From: Areca catechu
Taxonomy: Eukaryota; Streptophyta; Magnoliopsida; Arecales; Arecaceae
Length of the DNA stretch: 64,000 nt
Assembly (NCBI GenBank): GCA_021397845.1
Contig: CM038053.1
Location: 109,715,825 to 109,779,824, forward strand
Reading direction: 5' to 3'
This document shows, one piece after another, positions 23,032 to 33,434 of this stretch; position 1 is the stretch's first letter, and each line of letters opens with the position of its first letter. The position numbers and the translations under genes were made by a program. A model generated the notes under the pieces. That model was not told the origin of the DNA and ran no database searches. It saw nothing but the letters and a program-made list of their open reading frames with translations.

Positions 23032-23897
23032 TTAGATTAGGGCTTGTTTTCTGCAATTTTTCAGTCCGTATATACTCTGTTATTTTAATATTTTCTTCCT
23101 TTTAAAACTCCAAAAATTGAAATTATTTTTTCTTGGATTCATCATAATTCACAGTAATTTGAAAAATTTTTACAGATTTTATTATGGCCTGTGAATTTTC
23201 TGCAAGCCAAAATAGATCCTACAAATTTTCGGCTCTGTTTTTTCAGCAAGGCAAGTTTGGAAGTTTTAGGGTTTTGTTTAGCATCTTTTACATATCTTTT
23301 AATTTTAGTATATTTCCAGCATATTAGGCCATGATTTGCAAGTTTTCTTCTATTTAAAAAAATACCAAACAAAAAAAAATACATATTCTCCAAAAATACC
23401 AAAAAAAAAATATCTAAACCCTAATTTGCATCCTCATCTGCCTGCCATCATTGCATAATTTACTTTTAAGGGCACTCTTGCTATATCAGATGGGGGGAGG
23501 ATTTGATCACCTCTCCTTAGCCCAAAACCACATCCCTTGCATTCAGTCCCAAGCCTTAACCTAAAATTATTAGACTTAATTTGCCCTAGTGGGCTAGGGA
23601 CACCAACTGGTCGGGTTCGGGCTAGTGTTAGATCACTGTGTCAAGTTAACCTGTGTGTGCCTTGTGCTCAGTGTCTAGAACGGTGGTTTAGGGATTCAAT
23701 CCCGAAGGGCTTGTGTGCTGGTCCCCCTACCTGGCCAATCTCTGATTGGTGTCTAGGATTGGCAATCAGGGACCTAACACTCCCCTTACACCTGCCTGGC
23801 TGAGTACAGGGTTACTATAGGCTAGTTTGCCACCCTGATTGAGCATCTAGTTTGGACTCTAGGTCTAGTCAGCTAGTTCGGTCTGATCGAGTCTTGC
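23032..23897 (+). other. Leader of gypsy D
   Basis: A non-coding leader of about 870 bases, nearly the same as the leader of E (30570-31426). It contains the block ctggccaatctctgattggtgtctagg (23731-23757), in which CCAATC and GATTGG can pair; this block has counterparts in copia leaders. Confidence 0.78.
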
Positions 23898-24884
23898 ATG
23901 AGCACTAGATCAGGAGTTTCATATCACCCACCTCCTTCACAATGTCTGAACCCATGAAATTTACAAGCCCAAATAAAAGCCCTAGCTGATCAAATGGCCC
24001 AGATGACTACCCAGTTAATTCAGTCTGCTACCCAAACCAACAATAGAATTGACCATCTTGCCAATAGGTTTGACCAGTTAGGAGGCCGTGTAGGGACCAT
24101 AGCAAGAACCCATGGGTCACGATCTGAGCCAGATCCTGAGTCCCCTCAACCTAGGAGAACCCTAAACCCTGATCTATACCATGAGGTCGAACCTAGGAGA
24201 GCCCCTTATCCTGACCCGTACTACAATCCTCAACCTAGGAGGACCCCAAACCCTGATCCATACCGAGAGGTTGAACCTAGGAGAGCCCCTCAGCCTGACC
24301 CATACTATAATCCTAAACCCAGGAGGACCCCAAACCCTGAACCATATCGTGAGGTTGAACCTAGGAGAGCCACTCAGCCTGACCCATACTATGATACTGA
24401 ACCTAGATCCTATGACTCTAGATCCTATTTACCCACATCCTATAAGCATAGTATACCCACAACCTATAGATCTTATGACTTCAAATCCTCTGACTCTAAA
24501 ATCTACGAACCCATATCCCATGAGTCCAGTAGACCCAAGACCCATAGAGCTGAACCCAAATCCTATGACCCCAGATCTTATGATCCCGTGACCCATAGAT
24601 CTGCTCCCTTATCCTATGAGTCTAGGGAGCCCATAATCCCTAGATATCAATCTAGTACTAGTCAGGTTTTCCATAGTCAACTTGAACCCCATAGGATTAG
24701 CACCCCTAAATATGAGCCCAGTAGTGAGCCACTACCCCTTAGACAACCTGAACCTACTAGGATTAGTATCCATAATCAGAAACCAGGACCTAGCCAATTT
24801 TCCCTAGCCGACCTTCTCCAACCATTCCTGAGATTGACAAGGCTTACATTAACGCGGAAGTGTATGAAGCTGATGCGAGCCTAG
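23898..24884 (+). pseudogene. Gypsy D: gag derivative with 28-residue repeats and Tyr/Pro/Ser-rich region
   Basis: The start ATG at 23898 (followed by STRSGVSYHPPP) is chosen by alignment to E. A one-base loss near 23940 breaks the frame, and 23994-24884 is then open. The N-terminal part (QMTTQLIQSATQTNNRIDHLANRFDQL) looks coiled-coil-like. Three 84-base units (24189-24410) encode 28-residue repeats rich in P, R, Y and E. Next comes a Y/S/P/R-rich stretch with repeated SYD and DPRSYDP, then PLPLRQPEPTRIS, which recurs in F. The Retrotrans_gag core found in E (32053-32301) is missing. The region lacks a zinc knuckle. Confidence 0.82.
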
Positions 24885-25093
24885 TGGATGAGTATGAAGG
24901 AGAAGAGGAGACACCTTTAGATGACCTAGAATTAGCTGACCTAATAGATACCCAGGTAGAAGCCAACCTAGAGGTAGTTGACCTTGACCACATCCAACCT
25001 AAAGCTATAGTGGAAGAACAAATAGAGGAAGAGAACCTAGGTACTGCTACTAGAGCCTTACCTAAGGAAACCGAAGAGGAGAGCCAATTATAG
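24860..25093 (+). pseudogene. Gypsy D: acidic segment
   Basis: Encodes YEADASLVDEYEGEEETP followed by a D/E-rich stretch. The same segment occurs in E upstream of the protease (about 32815-32890, YEADNQLIE) and in G (about 45480-45620, YETDISLIDENEGED), so it was part of the gag-PR junction in the ancestor. It is out of frame with the upstream gag by one base. Function is unknown. Confidence 0.75.
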
Positions 25094-25585
25094 AGTCTAG
25101 TCCTAAAATACAAGAACCAGAAGAATTTATTAAGGACTTGATCTCTTTGAATCAGTACCCTCGGGATGAGCCTCCTCCTATAGTTCCCATTAGGGACCTC
25201 TTCCCTGAGATTAGTAACCCATCATTCCATTATGCAAACCCCATAGATATACTGCAACCTCGTAAGGTTAGCCTCATTAGTCTAGGATTAGTCCCTGACA
25301 TGCCTTCTTATATCAAACTTTATCCAACTAACCTTGAACTTTTTTCCTACCCTACCAACTAATTATGAACCCACTTCCTATTTTCTGCCCTTTCCTGACA
25401 CCTCCAGCATTTCTAGGATTATTAGATTGCATTTAACAGAGATTAGCGTACTGCATGCATTCATTACGCATGTTAGGTTTGCATTATACTTCTGGCATAC
25501 CCTCTGGCATTTGCTTGGAGTCCATTGTAAATACTCTTGTGCACACCACACTAGGGTCAGACCTAGAGAGTCTATAGTCTCTTAG
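25094..25585 (+). pseudogene. Gypsy D: conserved segment of unknown function fused to an integrase-core piece
   Basis: Two overlapping frames (25138-25362 and 25334-25585) form one ancestral segment. The first reads NQYPRDEPPPIVPIRDLFPE, the second YFLPFPDTSSISRIIRLHLTE and FWHTLWHLLGVHCKYSCA. The last part matches the integrase core of E (SYFWKTLWHLLGTKLKFSTA), whereas the rest has no counterpart in E. Homologous segments occur in F (minus, 56188-56503) and G (about 45630-46042). It sits where protease-RT-RNase H-integrase would be. I do not recognise a domain. Confidence 0.78.
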
Positions 25586-25699
25586 GTTTAGGCTCATAAA
25601 AGTCTAATAAATTTCCTTCGATAGGAATGCAAAGTCGAGTGTATTAGGTGTTAGTTTGAGTCCTTTGCATCATCTTGTTAGGAGTCTGCATGTGCCTAG

Positions 25700-26250
25700 C
25701 ATGTTCACCACTCACACTAATGTTAAAACAACTGGCTAATTCTCGAAGATGGATCAAAAAAATTTGATGTAGTGGATTTTATCTTGGTTAGGCTTAGGCC
25801 TAAAAGAAGCTTCATGCTCGCAGAGCCGGACCTTTTAAAGTGATAGAGAAGGTTGGATCAAATGCCTAGGTGTTAGACTTGCCTTCGGATTTGGGCATTA
25901 GTTCTACCTTCAATATTACAGACCTGGTTGAGTATAGGGAACCGACAGCGCTACCTAGTGAGGCCTTTGGACCTATTCCTTTTCATTGTGAGTGACCCAA
26001 ACCTAGAGTGTTCACAAACAAATTTGGCCTGAGAGAGGAGAACGGATCGAGCGTATCCTGGATGATCAAGCCATCATGACCTAGGGCCATGACTATCAAC
26101 GCTTCCTGGTCCGATGGCAAGGCCGGCCAGAGTCGGACGATTCATGGATTTCTCGAGAGGACTTGCAATGCCTCAACCTAGACCTTCTCGAGAGATATGT
26201 GAGCCAGTCTGACCTTCACTCGATAGGGTCGAGTTCCTCCCACCCCGGGA
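25700..26250 (+). pseudogene. Gypsy D: integrase C-terminus and chromodomain (broken)
   Basis: About 25740-25930 matches the integrase C-terminal region of E (IRLRPERFPPGTVKKLHARGAGPFKV) with deletions. About 26030-26210 encodes the chromodomain (IERILDDQAI, QRFLVRWQGRPESDDSWISRE). In chromoviruses this domain targets integration to heterochromatin marks. Frameshifts break the frame, but the order is as in E. Confidence 0.82.
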
Positions 26251-26254
26251 GAAT
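26247..26254 (+). other. PPT of gypsy D
   Basis: GGGAGAAT directly before the 3' LTR; the same PPT is at 36360-36367 in E. Confidence 0.85.
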
Positions 26255-27701
26255 TGGTGGGGACACCGGAGACACCAAATAAGACAGAGGCTTTTTCAAC
26301 CCTCTGTAAATTGATCAATAATTTATGAGTCCATCTGTAATAAGGGCTTAGCTCATCTGAGTCCATTTTAGTTGTTATTTGAGTATTTTTAGTTGTTTTT
26401 CAGTTCTGTACTAGTCAGCTCATGTTGAGCTAGTTCAGTCCAATGCTAGTCAGCTCATGTTGAGCTAATTTTATTTTTTGAGTCCTGTCCAAGCATACTG
26501 AAGACTCAAGACTATATCATACAAGTGAAGACCAAGTCCAACTAGATTGAAGACATGGAAGTATAGCCCAAGTCCAACCCAGCTTGAAGATTTGAAGACC
26601 CAGGAGGAAAATTCAGAAAATCCTGATTTCTTGCAGATACCCTCCAGATGCCCAGATTCCCTTCCAGATGCCAAAATATATTCATATACCAAGGAATCCA
26701 TGATTTTAGAGGTCCATCTACATCCTAGCCCAAAGAAATCAAGCCCAGGTGCCAAGCCCAAGCCCCTAAGAAGCAAGATACCAGGGAATATTCCTGCTAC
26801 CTGGCTACTAGGCCACCCCAGCTTCTAGAGGCCCAAACCCATGCACCCAGGCCCTTTGGGCCGGCCCTTGCTGCTCCTAGAAGCCCAACACGCCCCCCTA
26901 GGCGTCCTTGGAGTGTTGACCAAGTCAAGAGAATTTTTTAGGGAATTTTCTACCTAATATTTCCTTATTTTCTAGCTAGGGTTTGAGAGGGAAAATGATT
27001 CTTATGTAAAGACTTATGTACCCTTACTTGGAGCCCAAGGTTAAGGGTCTATTTAAGGGACCCTAGCCTCTTGTATGAGGAAGAATTTTTGATGAATGAA
27101 ACCTTGAGTTCTTCTATTGAGTGGTGTGATACCCTGCTGTGTGCATAAAGGGGTTTGTGAGAGTTCTTCTTCCCGGTGTTTGCAATCATCTTCCTGCTGC
27201 CAACAAACCCTCCAGATCCCTGGATGCCCACTCCAAAAGAAGCCTTCCCTTGCTGTTTTTACTTTGTTTTCTTGTTCCTTTGTGAGCTTTCTAACCGTGA
27301 CAGGTCGTTTGCAGGTCCCTGAGTTCCTACGAATCCAACGACTCCAGCCAAGCCTCAATCGGATCACCGAGCAGAAAGCCGGGTATCCGCGGGTCTTTGG
27401 CTCGATTTTCCAGGCCGCATCCGTCGAGGATGAGAGACCCTTTTGCTGCGATCTTCACAGACGTTGTCAGGTACACCCCTCTACCTCCAGTAGTTTTATT
27501 GTAGGAGAACTTGCCCTAACCGAGGCTTCTCAGCCCCGACGATCCTTCTTTTCTACTTTTCTAGTCCTAATCTGCATGCTGATCTTCTAAATTCAAATAA
27601 AATTCTCTATAACTTATTTTAATCTAAAATTTGGGAATTAATCACCCAACCCCACATATAAAACATATAAAAAAAATTGCATGCATATTAGTTCCCCATC
27701 A
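26255..27701 (+). repeat. 3' LTR of gypsy D
   Basis: Matches 21570-23017. Observed differences are mainly one-base indels in short homopolymers and a few substitutions. Confidence 0.94.
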
Positions 27702-27842
27702 CATAGCCCTAATCTATGGGTTCATCATAAAATCAAAAAGATACAGCAAATGATGAAAATAATTGCCTTTATAAAATGTCAATTCATTGATTTTGGGATC
27801 AAATTACAATATTTCAATTGGCTTTCAGGGCACAATCTTTCA
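27702..27842 (-). repeat. 5' LTR of copia C, remaining end
   Basis: Continues from 21569 (catagccctaatctatgg...), matching 14030-14171, and ends ATCTTTCA followed by TSD gacac. Confidence 0.93.
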
Positions 27843-28902
27843 GACACCTGAGACACAAGTGTCGACACCTGGAATTCAAGTGTCGACTCAAGGTCTGAGA
27901 CTTTTTGAAAATCCAGAACATGCCATTCAGAGGGATTTTTGGGTCAAGTGTCGACACCTGTGCTCCAAGCATCGACACCTGAAATTCAAGTGTCAACACC
28001 TACAAAACAAGTGTCGACACCTGACAGCCAAGTGTCAACACTTAAGAGCCAAGTGTCGACTCACGGGGTCTGATAGCTCTAACGGATCTATTTTTCTGAG
28101 TTATAGATTTATCTTTTCAAGCTTCCAACAGCTATTTCGATCCTCCAATTCTTTTAAAATTTTTTGAAAGTTTTTGAAGTATTTAAGCTTCACCAAACTC
28201 ATTCATGAAGTATTGAACTCCATTGAAAGCTCAAAATCAGTATTCCCTCAAGAACTTCACTTCAAAAGTCATAAAAGAGAGATTCCCTAAAAAAGCTTAC
28301 AAGCCTATCCTTTCATCCTTCCAAAAAGAGAGCTTGAAGAAGATTCCAAAAAGAAGACAATACAAGCATCTAATAGAGCCTCAAGCTTCATATTCTATGC
28401 TTTGAAGAGAGTTTGTTGTGTTTTTATTATGTATCTCTGAAATTTTTTTTTGTTTGACCTAGGTTTTAAGGGTTTCTTGAAAGTAGCTTGTTGTGGTTGT
28501 TGGTGGGCAAAGGGACAAAACCAACAAGGGTTAACTTGTGAGCCGAAGACAAAATAAGTATAAAGATTGTTGATGAGCCTAGGTGACAAAACCAACTTAG
28601 GTTTTGACTTGTGAGCCTTGTAAAACAAGTCGGCTGTAATCTTGGAGATATTATAGTGAAATTCCAAGGGTGGCTTGGGGAGTGGACGTAGGTGCTTGGT
28701 TTGTACCGAACCACTATAAAACTTGTGTTTGTGTGTTGATTGCTCTTCTTGCTTATTGCTCTTAGCATTCAATCTCCTTTTTCTGCTACATATTTTGTGT
28801 TATTCACTTTACTCACAGACACATCCAAGGACTGCACATAATTGCTTTTATTTTTTAAAAGATCCATTCACCCCCCCTCTTGGGCTCTATTTTTGGGCAA
28901 CA
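27843..28902 (+). repeat. 5' LTR of H, second part
   Basis: Matches 51312-52384. It contains many copies of the palindrome (C)AAGTGTCGACAC(CT)TG between 27856 and 28064. A TATA-like GTATTTAAGC is at 28179-28188. It ends GGGCAACA just before the PBS. Confidence 0.92.
28179..28188 (+). promoter_or_regulatory. TATA-like box in LTRs of H
   Basis: GTATTTAAGC, followed by ttcaccaaactc; the 3' LTR copy is at 51664-51673. It lies about 120 bases downstream of the palindrome array, a plausible enhancer-TATA layout. Confidence 0.55.
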
Positions 28903-28903
28903 G

Positions 28904-28915
28904 TGGTATCAGAGC
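28904..28915 (+). other. PBS of H (initiator tRNA-Met)
   Basis: TGGTATCAGAGC one base after the LTR end. Motifs complementary to it occur near the 3' end of the element (50483-50748). Confidence 0.94.
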
Positions 28916-28958
28916 ATCGGTACTCTCTTATAGGTCCAACGATCTTGAGTGAAAGATC

Positions 28959-29148
28959 ATGGCAGCCCCAATAGGAATGGGTGCTGTTGATGGTCAAGCT
29001 TCAAACCATCCCCCTTATTTAATGGCATGAATTACACTTATTGGAAGACTTGCATGCATATTTTTATTCAAGCTATTGATTATTATCTTTGGAGGACTAT
29101 TGTTAAAGGTCCTCATCAGCCAACTATCTTGATTAATGGCATTCCCAC
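28959..29148 (+). pseudogene. H gag, first part (split by element E)
   Basis: The start is the ATG at 28959, only about 43 bases after the PBS: MAAPIGMGAVDG. A frameshift near 29020 leads into MNYTYWKTCMHIFIQAIDYYLWRTI, typical of the copia gag (UBN2/DUF4219) N-terminus. Element E inserted after 29148 (TSD cccac), and gag resumes at 37789 with MEDDWDENDIKQIEFNAKAMN. Confidence 0.88.
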
Positions 29149-30555
29149 TGGTGCGGACACCAAAGGCACTAGAATAAGGCAGAGGCTTCTCAACCCTCTG
29201 TGGATCACTTAAATAACATTCGAGTCCACTGTAATAAAGCTTAGTCCAGCTGAGTTGTTTCATTTAAGTCTTGTAATTATTTAGCTCATGTTGAGCTAGT
29301 TCAGTCCAGTGTTAGTCAGCTCATGTCGAGCTAATTTTTATTTTTTTTGAGTCCTATTCAACCATATTGAAGACTCAAGACCACATCATACAAGTAAAGA
29401 CCAAGTCCAATCAGATTGAAGACATGAAGTATAGCACAAGTCCAACCCAGCTTGAAGATTTGAAGACCCCAGGAGGAAATTCAGAAAACCCTGATTTCTT
29501 GCAGATGCCCTCCAGATGCCCAGATTCCCTTCCAGATGCCAAAGTATTTTAAGATAAGGTCATCCATGATTCCAGAGGTCCATCTGCATCCTAGCCCAAA
29601 GAATCAAGCCCAGGTGCCAAGCCAAGCCCCTAAGAAGCAAGATACCAGGGAATATTCCTGCTACCTGGCTACCAGGCCACCCCAGCTTCCAGAGGCCCAA
29701 ACCCATGCACCCAAGCCCCTTTGGGCCGGCCTTTTGCTGCTCCTAGAAGCCCAACACGCCCCCCTAGGCGTCCTTGAGTCTTGACCAAGTCAAGAAATTT
29801 TTAGGGATTTTTCTACCTAATATTTCCTTATTTTCTAGCTAGGGTTTGAGAAGGAAAAGGATTCTTATGTAAAGACTTATGTACCCTACTTGGAGCCCAA
29901 GGTTAAGGGTCTATTTAAGGACCCTAGCCTCTTGTATGAGGAATTTTTGATGAATGAACCTTGAGTTCTTCTATTTGAGTGTGTGATACCCTGCTGTGTG
30001 CATAAAGGGGTTTGCGAGAGTTCTTCTTCCCAGTGCTGCAATCATCTTCCTGCTACCAACAAGCATCTCAGATCCCTGGACGCCCACTCCAAAAAAGCCT
30101 TCCCTTGCTGTTTTTCCTTTGATTTCTTGTTCCTTTGTGAGTTTTCTAACCCCTGACAGGTCGTTTGCAGGTCCCCGAGTTCCTACGAATCCAACGACTC
30201 CAGCCAAGCCTCAATCGGATCACCGAGCAGAAAGCCGGGTATCCGCGGGTCTTTGGCTCGATTTTCCAGGCCGCATCCGTCGAGGAACGAGAGACCCTTT
30301 TGCTGCGATCTTCACAGACATTGTCAGGTACCCCTCTACCTCCAGTAGTTTTATTGTAGGAGAACTTGCCCTAACCGAGGCTTCTCAGCCCCGGCGATCC
30401 TTCTTTTCTACTTTTCTAGGTCCTAATCTGCATGCTGATCTTCTAAAATTCATATAAAATCCCCTATAACTTATTTTAATCTGAAATTCGGAATTAATCA
30501 CCAACCCCACATATAAACATATACAAAAAATTGCATGCATATTAGTTCCGCATCA
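29149..30555 (+). repeat. 5' LTR of gypsy E
   Basis: Starts TGGTGCGGACACC and ends CCGCATCA. It matches 36368-37783 with small indels. It is clearly related to the D LTR from about 180 bases inward (catgttgagctagttcagtcc, ccctaggcgtcct). Confidence 0.94.
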
Positions 30556-30557
30556 TT

Positions 30558-30569
30558 TGGTATCAGAGC
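30558..30569 (+). other. PBS of gypsy E (initiator tRNA-Met)
   Basis: TGGTATCAGAGC two bases after the LTR. Confidence 0.94.
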
Positions 30570-31426
30570 TTAGATTAGGGCTTGTTTTCTGCAATTTTTC
30601 AGTTCGTATATACTCTGTTATTTTATTTTTTCTCCCTGTTAAAAACTCCAAAAATTTTAAAATTTTTTTTTTATGGATTATCATATTCAAAGTAATTTTC
30701 AGAATTTTATAGATTTTCTTTCGACTTGAATTTTCTTCAAGCCGAAATACATCCTGCATTTTTGACTCTGTTTTTTTTTCAGCAAGACAAGTTAGGAAGT
30801 TTTAGGTTTTGTTTAGCAATTTTTCATATCTTTTATTTTAGTATATTTCATGCATATTAGGCCATAATTTTCAGTTTTCTTCTATTTAATAAAATACCAA
30901 AAAAAAAAAAAATTTACATATTCTCCAAAAATACCAAAAACATCTAAACCCTAATTTGCATCCTCATCTGCCTGCCATCATTGCATAATTTACTTTTAAG
31001 GCATTCTTGCTATATCAGATAAGGGGAGGAGTTGATAACCTCTCCTTAGCCCAAAACCACATCCCTTGCATTCGGTCCCAAGCCTTAACCTAAAATTAAT
31101 TAGACTTAATTTGCCCTAGTGGGCTAGGGACACCAACTGGTCGGGTCCGGACTAGTGTTAGATCACTGTGTTAATTTAACCTGTGTGTGCCTTGTTCTTA
31201 GTGTCTAGAACGGTGGTTTAGGGATTCAATCCCGAAGGGCTCGTGTGCTGGTCCGCCTACCTGGCAATCTCTGATTGGTGTCTAGGATTGGCAATCAGGG
31301 ACCTAACACTCCCCTTACACCTGCCTGGCTGAGTACATGGTTACTATAGCTAGTTTGCCACCTTGATTGAGCATCTAGTTTGGACTCTAGGTCTAGTCAG
31401 CTATAGTCGGTCTGATCGAGTCTTGC
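30570..31426 (+). other. Leader of gypsy E
   Basis: A non-coding leader of 857 bases matching that of D. It includes A-rich tracts (30895-30915) and the shared block ctggcaatctctgattggtgtctagg (31261-31286). Confidence 0.78.
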
Positions 31427-32770
31427 ATGAGCACTAGATCAGGAGTTTCATATCACCCACCTCCTTCACAAATGTCTGAACCCATGGAAAATTTACAAGC
31501 CCAAATAAAAGCCCTAGTTGATCAAATGGCCCAGATGGCTACCCAGTTAACTCAGTCTGGTATTCAAACCAATGATAGAATTGACCATCTTGCCAGCAGG
31601 TTTGATCAGTTAGAAGTCCGGGTAGGGACCCCAGGAAAAACCCAGGGTTCACAGTCTGAGCCAGATCCTAATTCCCCTCAACCTAGGAGAACCCAAAACC
31701 CTAATCCATACCCTGAGGTCGAACCTAGGAGCCCCTCATCCTGACCCATACTATAACCCTCAGCCTAGGAGGACCCCAGACCCTGACCCATACCAAGAGG
31801 TCGAACCTAGGAGAGCCCTCAACCTGACCCATACTACAATCCTGAGCCCAGGAGGACCCCGAACCCTGATCCATATCTTGAGGTTGAAACTAGAAGAGGC
31901 TATCGTCCTGACCCAATCCCTGAAGTTCGTCATAGAAGGCCTAATCAGGATTTTGTAGACCAGGAGGACCGATCCTATAGACATGCAAGCTTGATGCTCC
32001 AACTTTTGATGGTTGTCTAGATCCTAAGGTCTATATAGATTGGGAGGGAGAGATGGATCAATATTTTGAATGGTATGATATGACAGAGGAGCGTAAATTT
32101 AGGTTTGCTAAGCTTAAGTTGATTCGGGAAGCCAGGTTACATTGGGCTAGTGTTGAGAGAACCCTTAATCTAGGAGGGCATGATCCTATAACCACCTGGT
32201 GGGCCATGAAGGGTAAGCTTAGGACAAGATACGTTCCAGCTTCATATCGTAGTGGGTTACTAGATCAATGGCAACGATTTATCAGGGTAACAAGAGCATA
32301 GATGAGTACATTGCAAAATTTGATGAGTATTCCATGCGATGTGATTTGAGAGAGTCTGAGGATGTTGTCTTATCTAGGTTTAGGGCTGGATTAAGAGATG
32401 ACATTAAGAAGAGCTCTACATGAGAGAGGTTAGAGACCTGGACCATGCTTACCAGATTGCTAGGGATCATGAACGTTTTCCATAGAGGGCCGTTACCCGT
32501 CGACCTGAGCCCACTAGATACCCTAGTCAGTATCCGGGAGCTAGCCAGCCCCTTCAGAGTCGACCCATACCCAGTCGACCCAGTCCTAGTCTACCAGGCC
32601 CAAAACCGACCCAGTCCTAGTCAGCCAGGTCCGATCGACCCCAGCCTAGTAATTCTTTGGCCCGCAAGGATGATCGAGGAAAATCTCTAGAAGCTAATAG
32701 GGTTACACTCCCCAGAAGACCTGTTTTAGATGTCATAAGCCAGGCACTTTATGAATCAATGTCCAGTTAG
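31427..32770 (+). pseudogene. Gypsy E: gag (broken)
   Basis: The start ATG at 31427 (MSTRSGVSYHPPPSQMSEPM) follows the leader. The domains in order are: a coiled-coil-like N-terminus (31500-31620); about three 28-residue P/R/Y/E repeats (31680-31890, two with 1-2 base losses); the Retrotrans_gag domain (32053-32301, MDQYFEWYDMTEERKFRFAK, REARLHWASVERTL); its end (DEYIAKFDEYSMRCDL, LSRFRAGLRDDIKK); a proline-rich region (32445-32690); and a CCHC knuckle near 32717-32765 (CFRCHKPG), whose second half is lost to a one-base gap. Gag would form the particle and bind RNA. Confidence 0.88.
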
Positions 32771-33434
32771 TGCTTTACATCTAGGTGAATTACAGGAAGA
32801 AGAGCCTGAGTCTGTAGTCGAACCTGAGGGAGAAGTTTATGAGGCTGATAATCAATTAATAGAGAGTACGAAGGTGAGGAGGAAGAACCTGAGTTTGAGA
32901 ACCAATTAGGAGTGGTTAGTGGCATCCTAGCCCAAACCCCAGTTAAGGAAGATTGGCGTAGGACTAGCATCCTACAGACTTTGTTAAGATAGGGATAAGG
33001 TTCTTAAGATCATCATAGATAGTGGGAGTTGTGTCATGCCATCTCTGCCAAGACAGTTAAATCTTAGGATTGACCACAGTTCCTCTCCTAGCCCGTACAA
33101 AGTTTCTTGGGTAGATTCCACCTCCATCCATTCAAGTTAGGTGCCAAATCTTACTTAGATTGCAGACCTATGAGGAAAAGATTTGTGTGATGTTATCCCC
33201 ATGGAAGTAAGTAGTATGATTTAGGTCGACCTTGGCTATTTGATCATGATGCAACCTTGTATGGTCGAACCAATGTTTGTACCTTCAACTACCATGGGAA
33301 TAAGTTTGTTATCAATCCGCTCCCCCTAGGGACCCAGTTAAGAGGAGTTCTAGTAGCCTTAAGGACAAGAAACCTGGAGTTAACCTGATTAAGGCTAGGG
33401 AGTTAGAACAGGAGATTGTTGATGGTAACCCTGT
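32771..33434 (+). pseudogene. Gypsy E: acidic segment and protease
   Basis: An acidic stretch (YEADNQLIE..., about 32835-32910) is homologous to those in D and G. The aspartic protease is marked by KIIIDSGSCVMPS, with D-S-G-S at 33018-33029, and by downstream fragments (LRIDHSSSPSPYKVSWVDS). The rest of the protease is scrambled by small indels up to the RT start. It would cleave the polyprotein. Confidence 0.78.

Larger units (their letters stand above)
21570..27701 (+). mobile_element. Element D: pol-less Ty3/gypsy chromovirus derivative
   Basis: TSD catag, LTRs of about 1.45 kb (21570-23017, 26255-27701), initiator tRNA-Met PBS and PPT are all present. The internal region is only 3.2 kb. 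It has gag with proline-rich repeats, an acidic segment, a conserved segment ending in a small piece of integrase core, then the integrase C-terminus and chromodomain. Protease, RT, RNase H and most of integrase are absent. LTRs differ mainly by small indels, so insertion is recent. It must have moved with proteins from a related element such as E, whose LTR ends and leader are very similar. Confidence 0.92.
11818..27842 (-). mobile_element. Element C: Ty1/copia retrotransposon (contains nested element D)
   Basis: A complete-structure minus-strand copia. TSD gacac lies at 11813-11817 and 27843-27847. The 3' LTR is 11818-14171 and the 5' LTR is 19346-21569 plus 27702-27842, each about 2.36 kb. 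PPT and PBS are present. Gag, PR, IN, RT and RNase H are in standard copia order (PR-IN-RT-RH) with few frameshifts, so this is the best-preserved copy of the A/B/C group. Element D is inserted in its 5' LTR. The reference group is probably the Tork/Angela side of copia, on the basis of PEGF and KKSIYGLKQASRSW motifs; lineage was not tested. Confidence 0.93.

Noticed and set aside
24181..24591. Long alternative frame with repeats overlapping the D gag
   Set aside because: It is the +1 shadow of the 84-base repeat array; the in-frame gag product matches E and F, the shadow does not.
28395..28772. 125-residue minus-strand ORF in the H LTR
   Set aside because: It lies in the LTR, antisense, and its counterpart in the other LTR (52009-52318) is broken.
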